A stretch of DNA of 64,000 bases from an uncultured Porphyromonas sp. (GTDB lineage: Bacteria > Bacteroidota > Bacteroidia > Bacteroidales > Porphyromonadaceae). A program made the translations under genes and the position numbers. The stretch spans positions 1 to 64,000 of the forward strand of contig NZ_CALHVI010000005.1 of NCBI RefSeq assembly GCF_938039215.1. Direction: 5' to 3'. Numbering within the stretch: the stretch's first letter is position 1; each line of letters begins with the position of its first letter. Below are positions 16,931 to 25,571 of the stretch, one piece after another. A model generated the notes under the pieces. That model ran no database searches, was not told the DNA's origin, and worked only from the letters and a program-made list of their open reading frames with translations.

Positions 16931-18048
16931 ACAAGAAGATCCTCGCTCGTAATATCCTCCTCTCGCTCCTAGCACTCGCTATGCTCGGAGCTTTGGTCTA
17001 TCTGGCACTGAGCACTCCGAAGGTGACAGCCAGTGATCGCTGCCGTCGTGTAGCTATCGAGGTGAAGAGTGAGACCGGAGGCGACCCGCTCTTCCTCACC
17101 CCTGACCGCATCGCTGACGAACTAGCACGTCGAGGGATTCAGCTGCAGGGCAAGCGTCTTGACTCCATCGACCTTCGCCTCATCGAGCGCACACTGCTTA
17201 GCATCCCCATCTACAAGAAGGCAGAGGCCTTCGTAGCCCCTTCCTCCTCCTCGGTGCAGATACGCCTTACGGAGAAGTGCCCCCTGTACATCGTGCAGGA
17301 GCCTTCGGGTAAGACCTACTACGTCACACAGGGCAAGGGTACCATCAGCGTCAAGCCTTCCTTCGCCGCTTACCTACCCATCGTCTCGGGTGATGTAGAC
17401 CTCAAGCAGGCTACCAGCTCCGTCTATGATCTGATGCAGGTACTGCGTGAGGATGAGTACTTCTCCAATTACTTCGGTCAGGTCTATGTGGATCGCACCG
17501 AAGGGATCGTACTCATCCCTCGTATAGGCACGACACGGGTCATCATCGGCCGAAGCCCCAACTGGGCAGAGAAGCTCCGCAAGTGGCGCATCTTCGCCGA
17601 GAGCGTACTCCCCAAACGAGGGATGAATGCCTTCTCCTATGTCAACCTCGACTACAGCAACCAAGTCATCGCCCGTGATCGCTATGCTCCCGTAGGAGAG
17701 CTCCTCGACGACGAGGGCGAAGCTATCCGCCCTCCCCTTCCCTCGCCTACTCCTTCGCCAGCGGTAAGCGCCGAGCCTAAGAAGACTCCAGCACCTACAC
17801 CCCAAGCGAAGGAGAAGACTCAGACCCCAGCGAAGGCAAAAACTCCAAGCAAGGACAAGGGCAAAGAGCAAACGAAAGACAAAGGCAAGGATAAGGCAAA
17901 AGCTAAGGTCGTAGAGCCAAAGAAAGACCCTAAAAAGGAGCCAAAGAAAGAGGCAAAGAAGCCCCAAGCTCCTAAGCCTACTTCTCCCAAGAAGCCCACT
18001 AAACCCGAGCCATCCAAGAGCAAACCTAACCATCCACAAAAGAAATGA
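16927..18048 (+). CDS. ftsQ: Cell division protein FtsQ with long Lys/Pro-rich C-terminal tail
   Basis: Placed between murC and ftsA with ATGA overlaps on both sides, this 373-residue protein has one N-terminal membrane helix (about residues 10-27) and a periplasmic part with a POTRA-like region (LTPDRIADELARRGIQLQGK onward), as in FtsQ/DivIB, the divisome scaffold. Sequence similarity within FtsQ is low in Bacteroidetes, so position supports the call strongly. From about residue 275 the protein becomes a roughly 100-residue low-complexity tail of Lys, Pro, Ala and Thr (repeats such as KDKGKEQTKDKGKDKAKAK). That is unusual for the family and extends the protein beyond a typical length near 250. 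Confidence 0.9.
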   Translation: MNKKILARNILLSLLALAMLGALVYLALSTPKVTASDRCRRVAIEVKSETGGDPLFLTPDRIADELARRGIQLQGKRLDSIDLRLIERTLLSIPIYKKAEAFVAPSSSSVQIRLTEKCPLYIVQEPSGKTYYVTQGKGTISVKPSFAAYLPIVSGDVDLKQATSSVYDLMQVLREDEYFSNYFGQVYVDRTEGIVLIPRIGTTRVIIGRSPNWAEKLRKWRIFAESVLPKRGMNAFSYVNLDYSNQVIARDRYAPVGELLDDEGEAIRPPLPSPTPSPAVSAEPKKTPAPTPQAKEKTQTPAKAKTPSKDKGKEQTKDKGKDKAKAKVVEPKKDPKKEPKKEAKKPQAPKPTSPKKPTKPEPSKSKPNHPQKK

Positions 18049-19511
18049 ACGAACATAGGGATAGCATATATGCCGTCATCAACATAGGGAGCTCCTATCT
18101 CTCCGGGATGCTCGCCACCAAGTCACAGCAGGGACGTGTACTCCCGCTCGTGGCACACCGTATCCCCACCAACGGCTGCGTACGTCAGGGCTCTATTCAC
18201 AACATCGAAGAGGCTGCACAGCGTATCGGTTCGCTCCTCGATGTGCTTAGTGCTTCGCTCCCCGAAGAGGCTAGGATCGAAGGGGTCTATGTAGGGCTTG
18301 AGTGCCGCTCCATGCGCTCCGAGCGCTACAATGCCTTCATCGACCTCGGTCCCGAAGGCTGCGTGGTGACTCCCGAGCACCTCCAGACGCTCAAGGATCA
18401 AGTCAACGATGCCAGCTATCCAGGCATGACGATCCTCTCGGTCACCGATCCTCGCTACCGCTGTGATGGCAAGCGTGAGCCTAATCCCCGAGGAGTACGC
18501 TGCAGCCGTCTAGAGGCGCAGTATCTGCTCATTGTCGCCCGACAGAATATCATCGTCAATGTACGTGAGACGATCGAGGACCGCTTGCAACTACGCCTCC
18601 TAGGTATCCTCCCCACTCCGATCGCCGAAGCCTCCGCTACGATGACGATGGAAGAGATGGCTCTGGGCTGTGCCTATGTCAATATCGGTGGAGGTACGAC
18701 CTCAGTAGCTATCTATCAGGAGCGCTTCCCTGTGGCACTCTTAGTCCTACCGCTGGGTGGGAACAATGTGACACGCGACCTCACTCAGCTCTCGATCCCC
18801 TTGCTGGAGTCCGATGCAGAGCGGCTCAAGATCGAGCGTGGATCTATGAATCTCTCCATCCCGCACAATCAGGAGATCGAAGCTGTTTCTGTGGACGGTA
18901 GCTCGACCAAGCGCTTCTCCCAGCTCGAAGTCAATAGGTATGTCAGCGCCCGAGTGCTGGAGATCCTGAGCAACGTGGTCAGTATCATCCGTGAAGCAGG
19001 CTGTGCGGAGAGTATCTCCAAGGGCTTTGTCTTCGCCGGTGGCGTGACCCGCACTAATTACTTCTACGAGACACTGCGTCGCCTCTCTCCCGAGTACCGC
19101 CCCGCCTCTCTCCGCCGAGATATCTACGAGGAAGGCAGCGACAAGGAGCTTGTGGAGGGCTATATGACGGAGATCGCCCTTGCCTTCCAAGCCAAGGAGC
19201 CAGGAGTCTCCTTCGAGCTCCGTTCGCTCTCTTCACTTATGGAGGAAGAGCCTAGCAAGCCTGCTGCTGAGCCAGCCAAGGTAGCCGAACCCGAGCCTGC
19301 ACAGGAGATCTTCAAGGAAGAGACTTACACCTACACGACGATCAGTCAAGTTCAGCCCCTCGATGAGGAGGATGAGGATGACTATGATGAGTACGATGAT
19401 CCCCAGCCTCAGAAGACGAAGCCCAATAAGAGCAAGGGCCCTTCTATTCTGGATCGCCTCAACAAGGGCTTTAAGGATTTCTTCGGAGCAGAATCAGGTG
19501 ATGACTATTAG
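18045..19511 (+). CDS. ftsA: Cell division protein FtsA
   Basis: A 488-residue actin-like ATPase that anchors FtsZ to the membrane. It starts with the actin-fold phosphate loop (YAVINIGSSYLSGML, about residues 9-23) and has a second nucleotide segment, YVNIGGGTTSVAIY (about 211-224), and FAGGVTRTN (near 330). After residue 410 comes an acidic low-complexity linker (EEDEDDYDEYDD) and then the C-terminal amphipathic helix ILDRLNKGFKDFFG, which matches the membrane-targeting sequence expected of FtsA. It overlaps ftsQ by ATGA and ends 23 bases before ftsZ. Confidence 0.95.
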   Translation: MNEHRDSIYAVINIGSSYLSGMLATKSQQGRVLPLVAHRIPTNGCVRQGSIHNIEEAAQRIGSLLDVLSASLPEEARIEGVYVGLECRSMRSERYNAFIDLGPEGCVVTPEHLQTLKDQVNDASYPGMTILSVTDPRYRCDGKREPNPRGVRCSRLEAQYLLIVARQNIIVNVRETIEDRLQLRLLGILPTPIAEASATMTMEEMALGCAYVNIGGGTTSVAIYQERFPVALLVLPLGGNNVTRDLTQLSIPLLESDAERLKIERGSMNLSIPHNQEIEAVSVDGSSTKRFSQLEVNRYVSARVLEILSNVVSIIREAGCAESISKGFVFAGGVTRTNYFYETLRRLSPEYRPASLRRDIYEEGSDKELVEGYMTEIALAFQAKEPGVSFELRSLSSLMEEEPSKPAAEPAKVAEPEPAQEIFKEETYTYTTISQVQPLDEEDEDDYDEYDDPQPQKTKPNKSKGPSILDRLNKGFKDFFGAESGDDY

Positions 19512-19534
19512 TAGCCCATACTCTACAGACGACA

Positions 19535-21031
19535 ATGGATACAATCGAAAGAGGAAGTTTAGCCTTCCAGTATAGCGAGAGTGAGATCAAGCAGCTCATC
19601 AAGGTCGTGGGCGTAGGTGGCGGCGGTGGTAATGCCGTCGGGAAGATGTGCACCAGTGGCTCTGTCCCTGGGGTATCCTTCCTCCTATGCAACACCGATG
19701 CTCAGGCGCTCTACCACAGCCCCGTAGAGGACAAGATCACCATCGGCCCTACGGTCACCAAAGGGCTAGGTGCAGGGGCTAAGCCCGAGCGTGCCCGAGA
19801 GGCTGCGCTTGAGAGTAAGGAAGTCATCCGCGAAGCGCTTACCTCTGGGGAGACCCGTATGGTCTTCATCACTGCTGGTATGGGTGGTGGTACAGGTACT
19901 GGTGCAGCTCCCGTCATCGGCAAGATAGCGATGGAGGCAGGGCTACTGACCATCGGGATCGTCACCATCCCCTTCCTCTTCGAGGGGACAGCAAAGATCC
20001 TCCAAGCCCTCGAAGGGGTCAAGCAGATGCGCCAGAACGTAGATGCCCTGCTGGTGATCAACAACCAGCGTCTCATCGAGGTATATAAGGACTTCACCGT
20101 CAGCGAAGCTTTCTCCAAGGCCGACGATACCCTGAGCAATGCAGCCCGTGGTATCTCTGACCTAGTGAATATCAGCGGTAAGATCAACCTCGACTTTGCC
20201 GATGTCGATACGACCCTGCGCAATGGGGGCGTGGCCGTGATCAATACGGGCTATGCTGAGGGTCCCGAACGTATGACCGTAGCCATCCAAGAGGCGCTCA
20301 ATTCGCCCCTCTTGAATAACAATAACATCAGCAAGGCTCGCCAGCTCCTGATCAACGTCTATGAGGGACCTGATGCACCGCTGACGATCCCCGAACTCAC
20401 GGAGCTACAAGCCTTCACAGAGGAGTTCTCTGACGAAGTCAAGACCATCTACGGTACTGCCTTCAAGGAAGATCTGGGTAGTAAGATCGCCGTGACGATC
20501 CTTGCTTCGGGCTTTGGTTTCGACGAGGACATCTTCATGCCCACGAGTGCTAAGCGCAAGGATCCGGTGACGAAGATCTCTGAGGAGAAGCAGCGGGACG
20601 AGCAGCAGCGACTCATCGAGCGTGTCTACGGACATGCAGCGACCAAGCGAAGCAAGGCCGAGCCTGTCGCCCTCATGATCGACGAGCTTGATGACGAAGA
20701 CCTGCTGATCATCATCGAGGAGACTCCCTCCTACCGCCGTGATCACCGGATCTTTGAGAGCAAGCGTCTAGAGAAGAGCTCCGATCGTGCCATCCGCATC
20801 GCTCATCAGGGGGCGGGAAATAGCCTCCGTGATCGTCAGGAGCGTAGTCAGCTCTCTAGCTTTGAGCTACGTACTCCCCAGCCTGAGGAGTCTCAGCGCT
20901 ATACCTCGCCTACGACCTTCACGACCAGCTCTGAGGTCAAGCCTTCGCCCAGTGTGGAGGCTACTCCCACCGACAAGGGTACGGAAGAAGACGAACCAGC
21001 GGACAATGTGATCCGCTTCTCTGGCTTCTGA
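19535..21031 (+). CDS. ftsZ: Cell division protein FtsZ
   Basis: A 498-residue tubulin-like GTPase that forms the division ring. The N-terminal GTP-binding core has VGVGGGGGNAVGKM (about residues 25-38) and the tubulin signature GGGTGTGAAP near 117-126. The T7-loop region, NLDFADVDTTLRNGG, is near residues 213-227. After about residue 340 a long charged linker of about 150 residues runs to the C-terminal peptide DNVIRFSGF, the likely site for FtsA binding. It ends the murC-ftsQ-ftsA-ftsZ run. Confidence 0.98.
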   Translation: MDTIERGSLAFQYSESEIKQLIKVVGVGGGGGNAVGKMCTSGSVPGVSFLLCNTDAQALYHSPVEDKITIGPTVTKGLGAGAKPERAREAALESKEVIREALTSGETRMVFITAGMGGGTGTGAAPVIGKIAMEAGLLTIGIVTIPFLFEGTAKILQALEGVKQMRQNVDALLVINNQRLIEVYKDFTVSEAFSKADDTLSNAARGISDLVNISGKINLDFADVDTTLRNGGVAVINTGYAEGPERMTVAIQEALNSPLLNNNNISKARQLLINVYEGPDAPLTIPELTELQAFTEEFSDEVKTIYGTAFKEDLGSKIAVTILASGFGFDEDIFMPTSAKRKDPVTKISEEKQRDEQQRLIERVYGHAATKRSKAEPVALMIDELDDEDLLIIIEETPSYRRDHRIFESKRLEKSSDRAIRIAHQGAGNSLRDRQERSQLSSFELRTPQPEESQRYTSPTTFTTSSEVKPSPSVEATPTDKGTEEDEPADNVIRFSGF

Positions 21032-21060
21032 TCCCTACTCCTTCACTTTACTACTAACCA

Positions 21061-21489
21061 ATGATCATAGCTGTAGACTTCGATGGCACGATCGTACGCC
21101 ATCGATACCCCAAGATAGGTGACGAACTCCCCTTTGCTACCGAGACCCTTAGGATGCTCATCCGCGAGGGTCATCGACTCATTCTCTGGACGGTCCGTGA
21201 GGGTAAGCTCCTCGATGAAGCCGTCGAATGGTGCCGGGATCGTGGAGTGGAGTTCTATGCCATCAATCGAGACTTCCCCGAAGAAGATGCCACGGGAAGT
21301 GGCTTCTCTCGTAAGCTCAAGGCCGATCTCTTCATCGATGACCGTAGCTTCGGAGGTCTCCCCGATTGGGGCACGATCTATCACCGCATCCGCGCTGGGA
21401 AAGCGCTGGATGGGGCTTGGCATCTCTTAGCTCTCGAAGAGGAAGAGGATAAGCGGGGCTTCTTCGCCCGCCTCTTCTCTCGGCGCTAG
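21061..21489 (+). CDS. HAD-superfamily small hydrolase (BT0820-like)
   Basis: A 142-residue HAD-like protein with the nucleophile motif VDFDGTIV at residues 5-12 (DxD within the first strand) and a second acidic motif DLFIDDRSFGG near residues 87-97. It lacks any large cap domain, like the small Bacteroides BT0820-type hydrolases of unknown substrate. A phosphatase activity is likely from the fold. It lies 29 bases after ftsZ, so it may be read from the division operon, though no functional link is known. Confidence 0.85.
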   Translation: MIIAVDFDGTIVRHRYPKIGDELPFATETLRMLIREGHRLILWTVREGKLLDEAVEWCRDRGVEFYAINRDFPEEDATGSGFSRKLKADLFIDDRSFGGLPDWGTIYHRIRAGKALDGAWHLLALEEEEDKRGFFARLFSRR

Positions 21490-21530
21490 TCTCGGGCTAC
21501 AGACTATACGACTCTACTTCTCCTGCTACT

Positions 21531-22004
21531 ATGCGTATCCGTTTCTTACTTTGCTGGATGAGCCTCTTGGGCCTCCTCGCTGCTTGCTCTTCGGGCTCAG
21601 GCTCGAAGAAGCATCGGACGGGTCAGGTACAGCGCAAGGAGATCCAAGCTACAGACACGACCCTTGTAGGCAAGCGTCTCTATCTGGAGTTTGCCTCGAA
21701 TAGTTCGGTCGTCGAATACCTCTCCCCCCGCTATCTCTTCTGGAGTAGTCAGGACTCTGTACACGGCTACAAAGAGGGCGAGGACACCTATCATGCTGTG
21801 CGTATAGGCACGCATGTCTTCTTCGTCAACTGGGTAGAAGACGATGGGACGACCGTCAGTCAAGTCTTGGATCTCAAGGAGCGCACCTGTCAAGCCTTCC
21901 TCACTTCCCACCTCTACTCAGACAAGGAGAGCGATAGAGGCACCATCACCCTCAAGGGCACGATCTCTAGGATAGAAGACTCCAATCACCTACTACTCGA
22001 CTAA
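21531..22004 (+). CDS. Small lipoprotein, possibly MoaF-like beta-barrel
   Basis: A 157-residue lipoprotein: signal sequence with lipobox GLLAAC, lipidated Cys at about residue 19, then a Ser/Gly linker. The mature part (GKRLYLEFASNSSVVEYLSP, then VRIGTHVFFVNWVEDDGTTVSQVLDL) resembles the small calycin-like MoaF family in strand pattern, but I am not sure of this. A terminator with a T run follows immediately. Confidence 0.75.
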   Translation: MRIRFLLCWMSLLGLLAACSSGSGSKKHRTGQVQRKEIQATDTTLVGKRLYLEFASNSSVVEYLSPRYLFWSSQDSVHGYKEGEDTYHAVRIGTHVFFVNWVEDDGTTVSQVLDLKERTCQAFLTSHLYSDKESDRGTITLKGTISRIEDSNHLLLD

Positions 22005-22009
22005 TCCTC

Positions 22010-22053
22010 ACCCCACCTCGCTGGCAGCGAAGCCAAAGGTGGGGTTTTCTTTT
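22010..22053 (+). terminator. Rho-independent terminator
   Basis: ACCCCACCT (22010-22018) pairs with AGGTGGGGT (22037-22045), followed by a T-rich tail (TTTTCTTTTT region). Confidence 0.85.
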
Positions 22054-22081
22054 TCCTCCTCTTTCACCTCTCCTCAGTCTT

Positions 22082-22825
22082 ATGTCTAGTGTTTATCGGA
22101 TCGATGATCGAAGCATCACGGAGCATCTCCTCGAGCTCGCTCAGCGGGGCAATAAGCCCTTCACCGAACGTCTCCATCCTGGTATCCCTGGGGTGCTAGG
22201 GGTAAGGCTCCCTGACCTCCGAGCACTCGCCAAGCACATCGTGCGAAGTGGTAGCGCTTCGGCATACCTTGAGGAGGCTGAGCGAGGTGAGCGCTCCCCC
22301 AGAGAGGACTTCATGGAGGCTCGTATCCTCCATGGCTTTGTCCTCGGGATGCTCCCCGTGGATGACTTCCCCGCCTATCTAGAGCATCTGGAGCGCTGGG
22401 TGCAGGTCATCCACTCGTGGTCGGTCTGTGACTCCTTCGCTCTACCCCAGTCGAAGAAGCTCCTCAGGGAGCACGGAGGAGAGCTCTGGGATTTCTTCGT
22501 CCCCTACCTCCAGCACAGCCAGGAGTATCGGGTGCGTTTCGGCGTGGTAGCCCTCATGCAGTACTTCATAGATACCGAGCACATCGGCGAGCTCCTTCCC
22601 CTCTATTTAGCGGTCAAGAACGAAGGCTACTACGTGCAGATGGCTCTAGCGTGGGCTCTAGCGGAGTGCTACACCTTCTACCCCAAAGAGACTCACCCCT
22701 ACCTCGCTGATCGGCGCTTCACCCCTTGGGTGCACAACAAGGCCATCCAGAAGATCTGCGAGTCCCGCCGTATTGATCCCGAGGTCAAGGCTCTACTCAA
22801 GACCTTTCGGGTGAAGGCGGGCTAA
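22082..22825 (+). CDS. DNA alkylation repair protein, AlkD-like HEAT-repeat family
   Basis: A 247-residue all-helical protein of the AlkC/AlkD-type DNA glycosylase family, which removes N3- and N7-alkylated purines without base flipping. Recognisable segments are GVRLPDLRALAKHIVR (about residues 40-55), the region around HSWSVCDSFAL (about 115-125) and the C-terminal SRRIDPEVKALLKTFR. Length fits the family. It has its own terminator and stands alone. Confidence 0.85.
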   Translation: MSSVYRIDDRSITEHLLELAQRGNKPFTERLHPGIPGVLGVRLPDLRALAKHIVRSGSASAYLEEAERGERSPREDFMEARILHGFVLGMLPVDDFPAYLEHLERWVQVIHSWSVCDSFALPQSKKLLREHGGELWDFFVPYLQHSQEYRVRFGVVALMQYFIDTEHIGELLPLYLAVKNEGYYVQMALAWALAECYTFYPKETHPYLADRRFTPWVHNKAIQKICESRRIDPEVKALLKTFRVKAG

Positions 22826-22854
22826 ACCCACTGCCTCCTACCCGTTCCTCATCA

Positions 22855-22892
22855 AGGGGGATGCTTCGACAGCTGTCCGAGGCATCCCCCTT
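22855..22892 (+). terminator. Hairpin terminator after the AlkD-like gene
   Basis: AAGGGGGATGC (22855-22865) pairs with GCATCCCCCTT (22882-22892), followed by a TTTTC run. Confidence 0.85.
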
Positions 22893-23284
22893 GCCTTTTC
22901 TCCTTCTCCAAGCACGCTGATACCTAGGCTTATATAGAAGTATTTGGGCGAAGAGCTTAGCCCTTCTCCTCAGTACTTGTTATTCGTCCCCTACCCTTAC
23001 TATTGTTACCTCCCGTGGAGCACTACTAGCGCCTCCTTACGGGATGAACGAGCATCTCCTCCAGAGCTTCATGTAGCACTCCATGCAGGGCTAAGAGATG
23101 ATACCACAAGATTTACAGATGTCACCCTCAAATGCACGAGGAGAGAACCTAATCTACGGTACTCCTCACAAGCCTCTTAACCTAAATACTAAAGCTACAA
23201 GCAAGACATTATACTTCCTATGGGGAAGTTCTATCCAATAAAACAGGAAGCCCAAACGGCAGGCGACAATCACCTCTTAACAAA
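22893..23284. other. Non-coding stretch between the AlkD-like and TPR genes
   Basis: No gene is supported: the 78-codon frame at 22944 has no recognisable features. A single fragment at about 23022-23038 (ACTACTAGCGCCTCCTT) resembles the AGTAGYGCCTC repeat units near 25.3 and 52.4 kb. Confidence 0.5.
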
Positions 23285-25069
23285 CTACTCTATAGAGCTC
23301 AAAATCTTCCGAGCTCGGGGATGCTCGGGATATCTGTCTAGGATTGCTTTTGCCTCCTCTAGATATTTCCTCTGCCTATCCAGTAAATAAGCGCCCATTA
23401 CAAGGATCTCGGCATAGTCGATTTCGTAGGGGATGGGATGACTATGAGCTAGTCTCTGGTAAATATCGTACGCCTCTTGGTAAGCTCCCTCTGCATCCTT
23501 TTCTCTCTCGAGTTTAATATAGAGGAAGACAAGGTTATAGAGGGTCATCGCCACTGCTGGAGTGTACGCCTCGGGATTGCGAGAGGCCAAAGAGCGACGA
23601 ATCTGCAAAGCCTCCTCAAAGTAAGTCTGAGACTGCTCAAAATTATGGGTATCGCTGAGTAAGGCACCCAAGTTATTAAGGGTTGCAGCCACTGCTGGAG
23701 TGTACGCCTCGGGATTACGAGAGGCCAAAGAGCGACGAATCTGCAAAGCCTCCTCATAGTAAGTCTGAGACTGTTCAAACTCATTCGTGTCTCTGAGTAA
23801 GGCACCCAAGTTATTAAGGGTCATCGCCACTGCTGGAGTGTACGCCTCGGGATTACGAGCTGATAAAGAGCGATAGAGCTGTAAGGCCTCCTCGTAGTAA
23901 GTCAGCGACTGCTCAAACTCATTCGTGTCGCTGAGTAAGATACCCAAGTTATTAAGGGTCATCGCCACATCTGGAATGTAGGCCTCAGGATTACGAGAGG
24001 CCAAAGAGCGATAGAGCTGTAAGGCCTCCTCATAATAAGTCTGAGACTGCTCAAACTCATTCGTGTCTTTGAGTAAGGTACCCAAGTTATTAAGGGTTGT
24101 AGCCACTGCTGGAGTGTAGGCCTCGAGATCATGTTCAGCCAAAGAGCGAAGGACCTGTAGTGCCACCTCGTAGTGGCTTCTAGCTTCGTTGAAGTTATTG
24201 AGGCTTTGAAGCAAGTGAGCATACTCGAAGTGATGATCTACCGTAGGAGCCAGCTCAATCAGACGCTTGTAGAACTTGCAAGCCTCCCCGAAGGAGAACT
24301 GGAGTTGAGCTCCCTCAATCAGCTCCTTGAGGACTTTGATCTCGCCCTCTCGTGCTTGCTCCTGGTACTTCTCGTAGACAGCAGTTAGGCTTTGCTTGCT
24401 CTCGCCAGTTAGTACTCTTTTAATCTCCTCTAGGGTCTCAGCAAGATAGTTATATCCGGCCTCTCTTAGATGTCTAGCTTCTTCGTCAACCCTGTCGGTA
24501 TACTCGAAGAGAAATCGGACAAACTCTAAGACGAGCCCCTTCACTCTCTCTGAAGGAATACGTTTCTTCTTGAGCATCTCCCCGAGTGTCGACTCTGTCT
24601 GCTCAAGTCCTTCCTTGAGTGGAAGTTCCTTGAGCAGAGCTTGAAGTTCTTCGGGAGACATGTCCTCTTCCTTCAGTGTACTCATGATGCTCTGTAATAA
24701 GTCTTGTGTCTTGTGATGCTCTTGAAGATCCCGCACCCCTTGTTCTTCCAGCTTGTCTGCTCTGAGCATCATCAGGTAGTTGTGGGCAGCTGGTTGCTCG
24801 CTCAGTCTTCTCTGGAAGAAGTCAATGAATGCTCTGGTATCCTCATCAAGATCTTCGTAGCTTGTTGCACTTTGGATATATTCCTCCAATGCATTCCTTA
24901 GACGGAGCTTATCGTTCGTAGTGGGGTCGTGCTCGGACCAATCACTAAGTGCGAGATCAAAGGCCTCCGTAATGCCACTATCAACTTCTGAGGTGTAGAG
25001 CTTCTTGAGCCGAAGTCCAACTGGTAAAAGTACTTTGAGAGCATACTCTCCGAACGTAACGAGATCCAT
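23285..25069 (-). CDS. Tetratricopeptide-repeat protein with near-identical 46-residue repeats
   Basis: A 594-residue cytosolic-looking protein (no signal peptide). The first 260 residues are helical, charged and unrecognised. From about residue 260 tandem TPR units follow. Five of them are almost identical, with a 46-residue period (138 bases), each running from AYTPAVAMTLNNLG through a YYEEALQ segment to RSLASRNPE. The repeat type is the kinesin-light-chain-like TPR common in Bacteroidetes and cyanobacteria, which serves protein binding. The near identity of the DNA repeats implies recent duplication or gene conversion and makes copy number likely to vary. It has its own promoter box and no partner gene nearby. 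Confidence 0.85.
   Translation of the reverse strand: MDLVTFGEYALKVLLPVGLRLKKLYTSEVDSGITEAFDLALSDWSEHDPTTNDKLRLRNALEEYIQSATSYEDLDEDTRAFIDFFQRRLSEQPAAHNYLMMLRADKLEEQGVRDLQEHHKTQDLLQSIMSTLKEEDMSPEELQALLKELPLKEGLEQTESTLGEMLKKKRIPSERVKGLVLEFVRFLFEYTDRVDEEARHLREAGYNYLAETLEEIKRVLTGESKQSLTAVYEKYQEQAREGEIKVLKELIEGAQLQFSFGEACKFYKRLIELAPTVDHHFEYAHLLQSLNNFNEARSHYEVALQVLRSLAEHDLEAYTPAVATTLNNLGTLLKDTNEFEQSQTYYEEALQLYRSLASRNPEAYIPDVAMTLNNLGILLSDTNEFEQSLTYYEEALQLYRSLSARNPEAYTPAVAMTLNNLGALLRDTNEFEQSQTYYEEALQIRRSLASRNPEAYTPAVAATLNNLGALLSDTHNFEQSQTYFEEALQIRRSLASRNPEAYTPAVAMTLYNLVFLYIKLEREKDAEGAYQEAYDIYQRLAHSHPIPYEIDYAEILVMGAYLLDRQRKYLEEAKAILDRYPEHPRARKILSSIE
23540..24130. repeat. Tandem 138-bp coding repeats in the TPR gene
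   Basis: About five copies of a 138-base unit, each recognisable by CCACTGCTGGAGTGTACGCC or a close variant. Copies occur near 23552, 23690, 23828, 23966 and 24104, encoding the 46-residue TPR units. Confidence 0.8.
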
Positions 25070-25100
25070 TGCGTAATGATGTTATAAGGATTAGATGACT

Positions 25101-25108
25101 CAAAGGTA
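25101..25108 (-). promoter_or_regulatory. -7 promoter box for the TPR gene
   Basis: CAAAGGTA on + is TACCTTTG on the minus strand, 32 bases before the TPR start codon. Confidence 0.6.
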
Positions 25109-25313
25109 ATGTGTTTCCTAAATAATAAGAAGTGTTACTAATAGATCTCTCCCAGACACATGCTCCCTCCACTCGATAGGCTATTCCTCAGCAAGGAGGT
25201 CCATGCCTCAAATCCTCTTGACATGAATCGCCGTCTATCCCCCTTTTAGACTGATAGTCCCTTCATCTAAGTCTGGAGAAGCAATAGTCTTCAGCCTGAT
25301 AAATAATACCCTC

Positions 25314-25415
25314 AAGGAGCCGCTAGTAGTACCCCACAAGGAGCAACAGTAGTACCCCTGAAGAGGCGCTAGTAGCACCTCTCGGGAAGTACCAGTAGCG
25401 CCTCTCGAGGAGAGA
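25314..25415. repeat. Tandem imperfect 23-25-bp repeats (AGTAGYRCC family)
   Basis: Four imperfect units sharing a GCTAGTAGTACC, ACAGTAGTACCCCT, GCTAGTAGCACCTCTC or CCAGTAGCGCCTCTC core, spaced 23-25 bases. They sit in the gap between the divergent TPR and glyS genes, upstream of the glyS promoter. Three related units lie before mazG at 52440-52508. The gap (25070-25571) holds no gene. Confidence 0.8.
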
Positions 25416-25484
25416 ACAAGCTTCCCCCACAGAGCTCATGGGAGCGTTACACGGGCGCTAGCGAAGCAAGTAGTGGATAATATG

Positions 25485-25492
25485 TACCTTTG
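25485..25492 (+). promoter_or_regulatory. -7 promoter box for glyS
   Basis: TACCTTTG, 79 bases before the glyS ATG, leaving a longish 5' leader in which I see no riboswitch. Confidence 0.5.
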
Positions 25493-25571
25493 TGGGCTGT
25501 GCGTCCTCCGTGGTCGCTACAGAAATCCATTAGTACAATCCAATAGCTAAATAGAATACAACGATCTGCTC

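Noticed and set aside
22944..23180. 78-codon plus-strand frame after the AlkD-like gene
   Set aside because: No recognisable features, no promoter box or partner; the region is treated as non-coding.
25314..25415. Repeat array considered as a CRISPR
   Set aside because: Units are imperfect, 23-25 bases apart with no unique spacers between them, and no cas gene is near.
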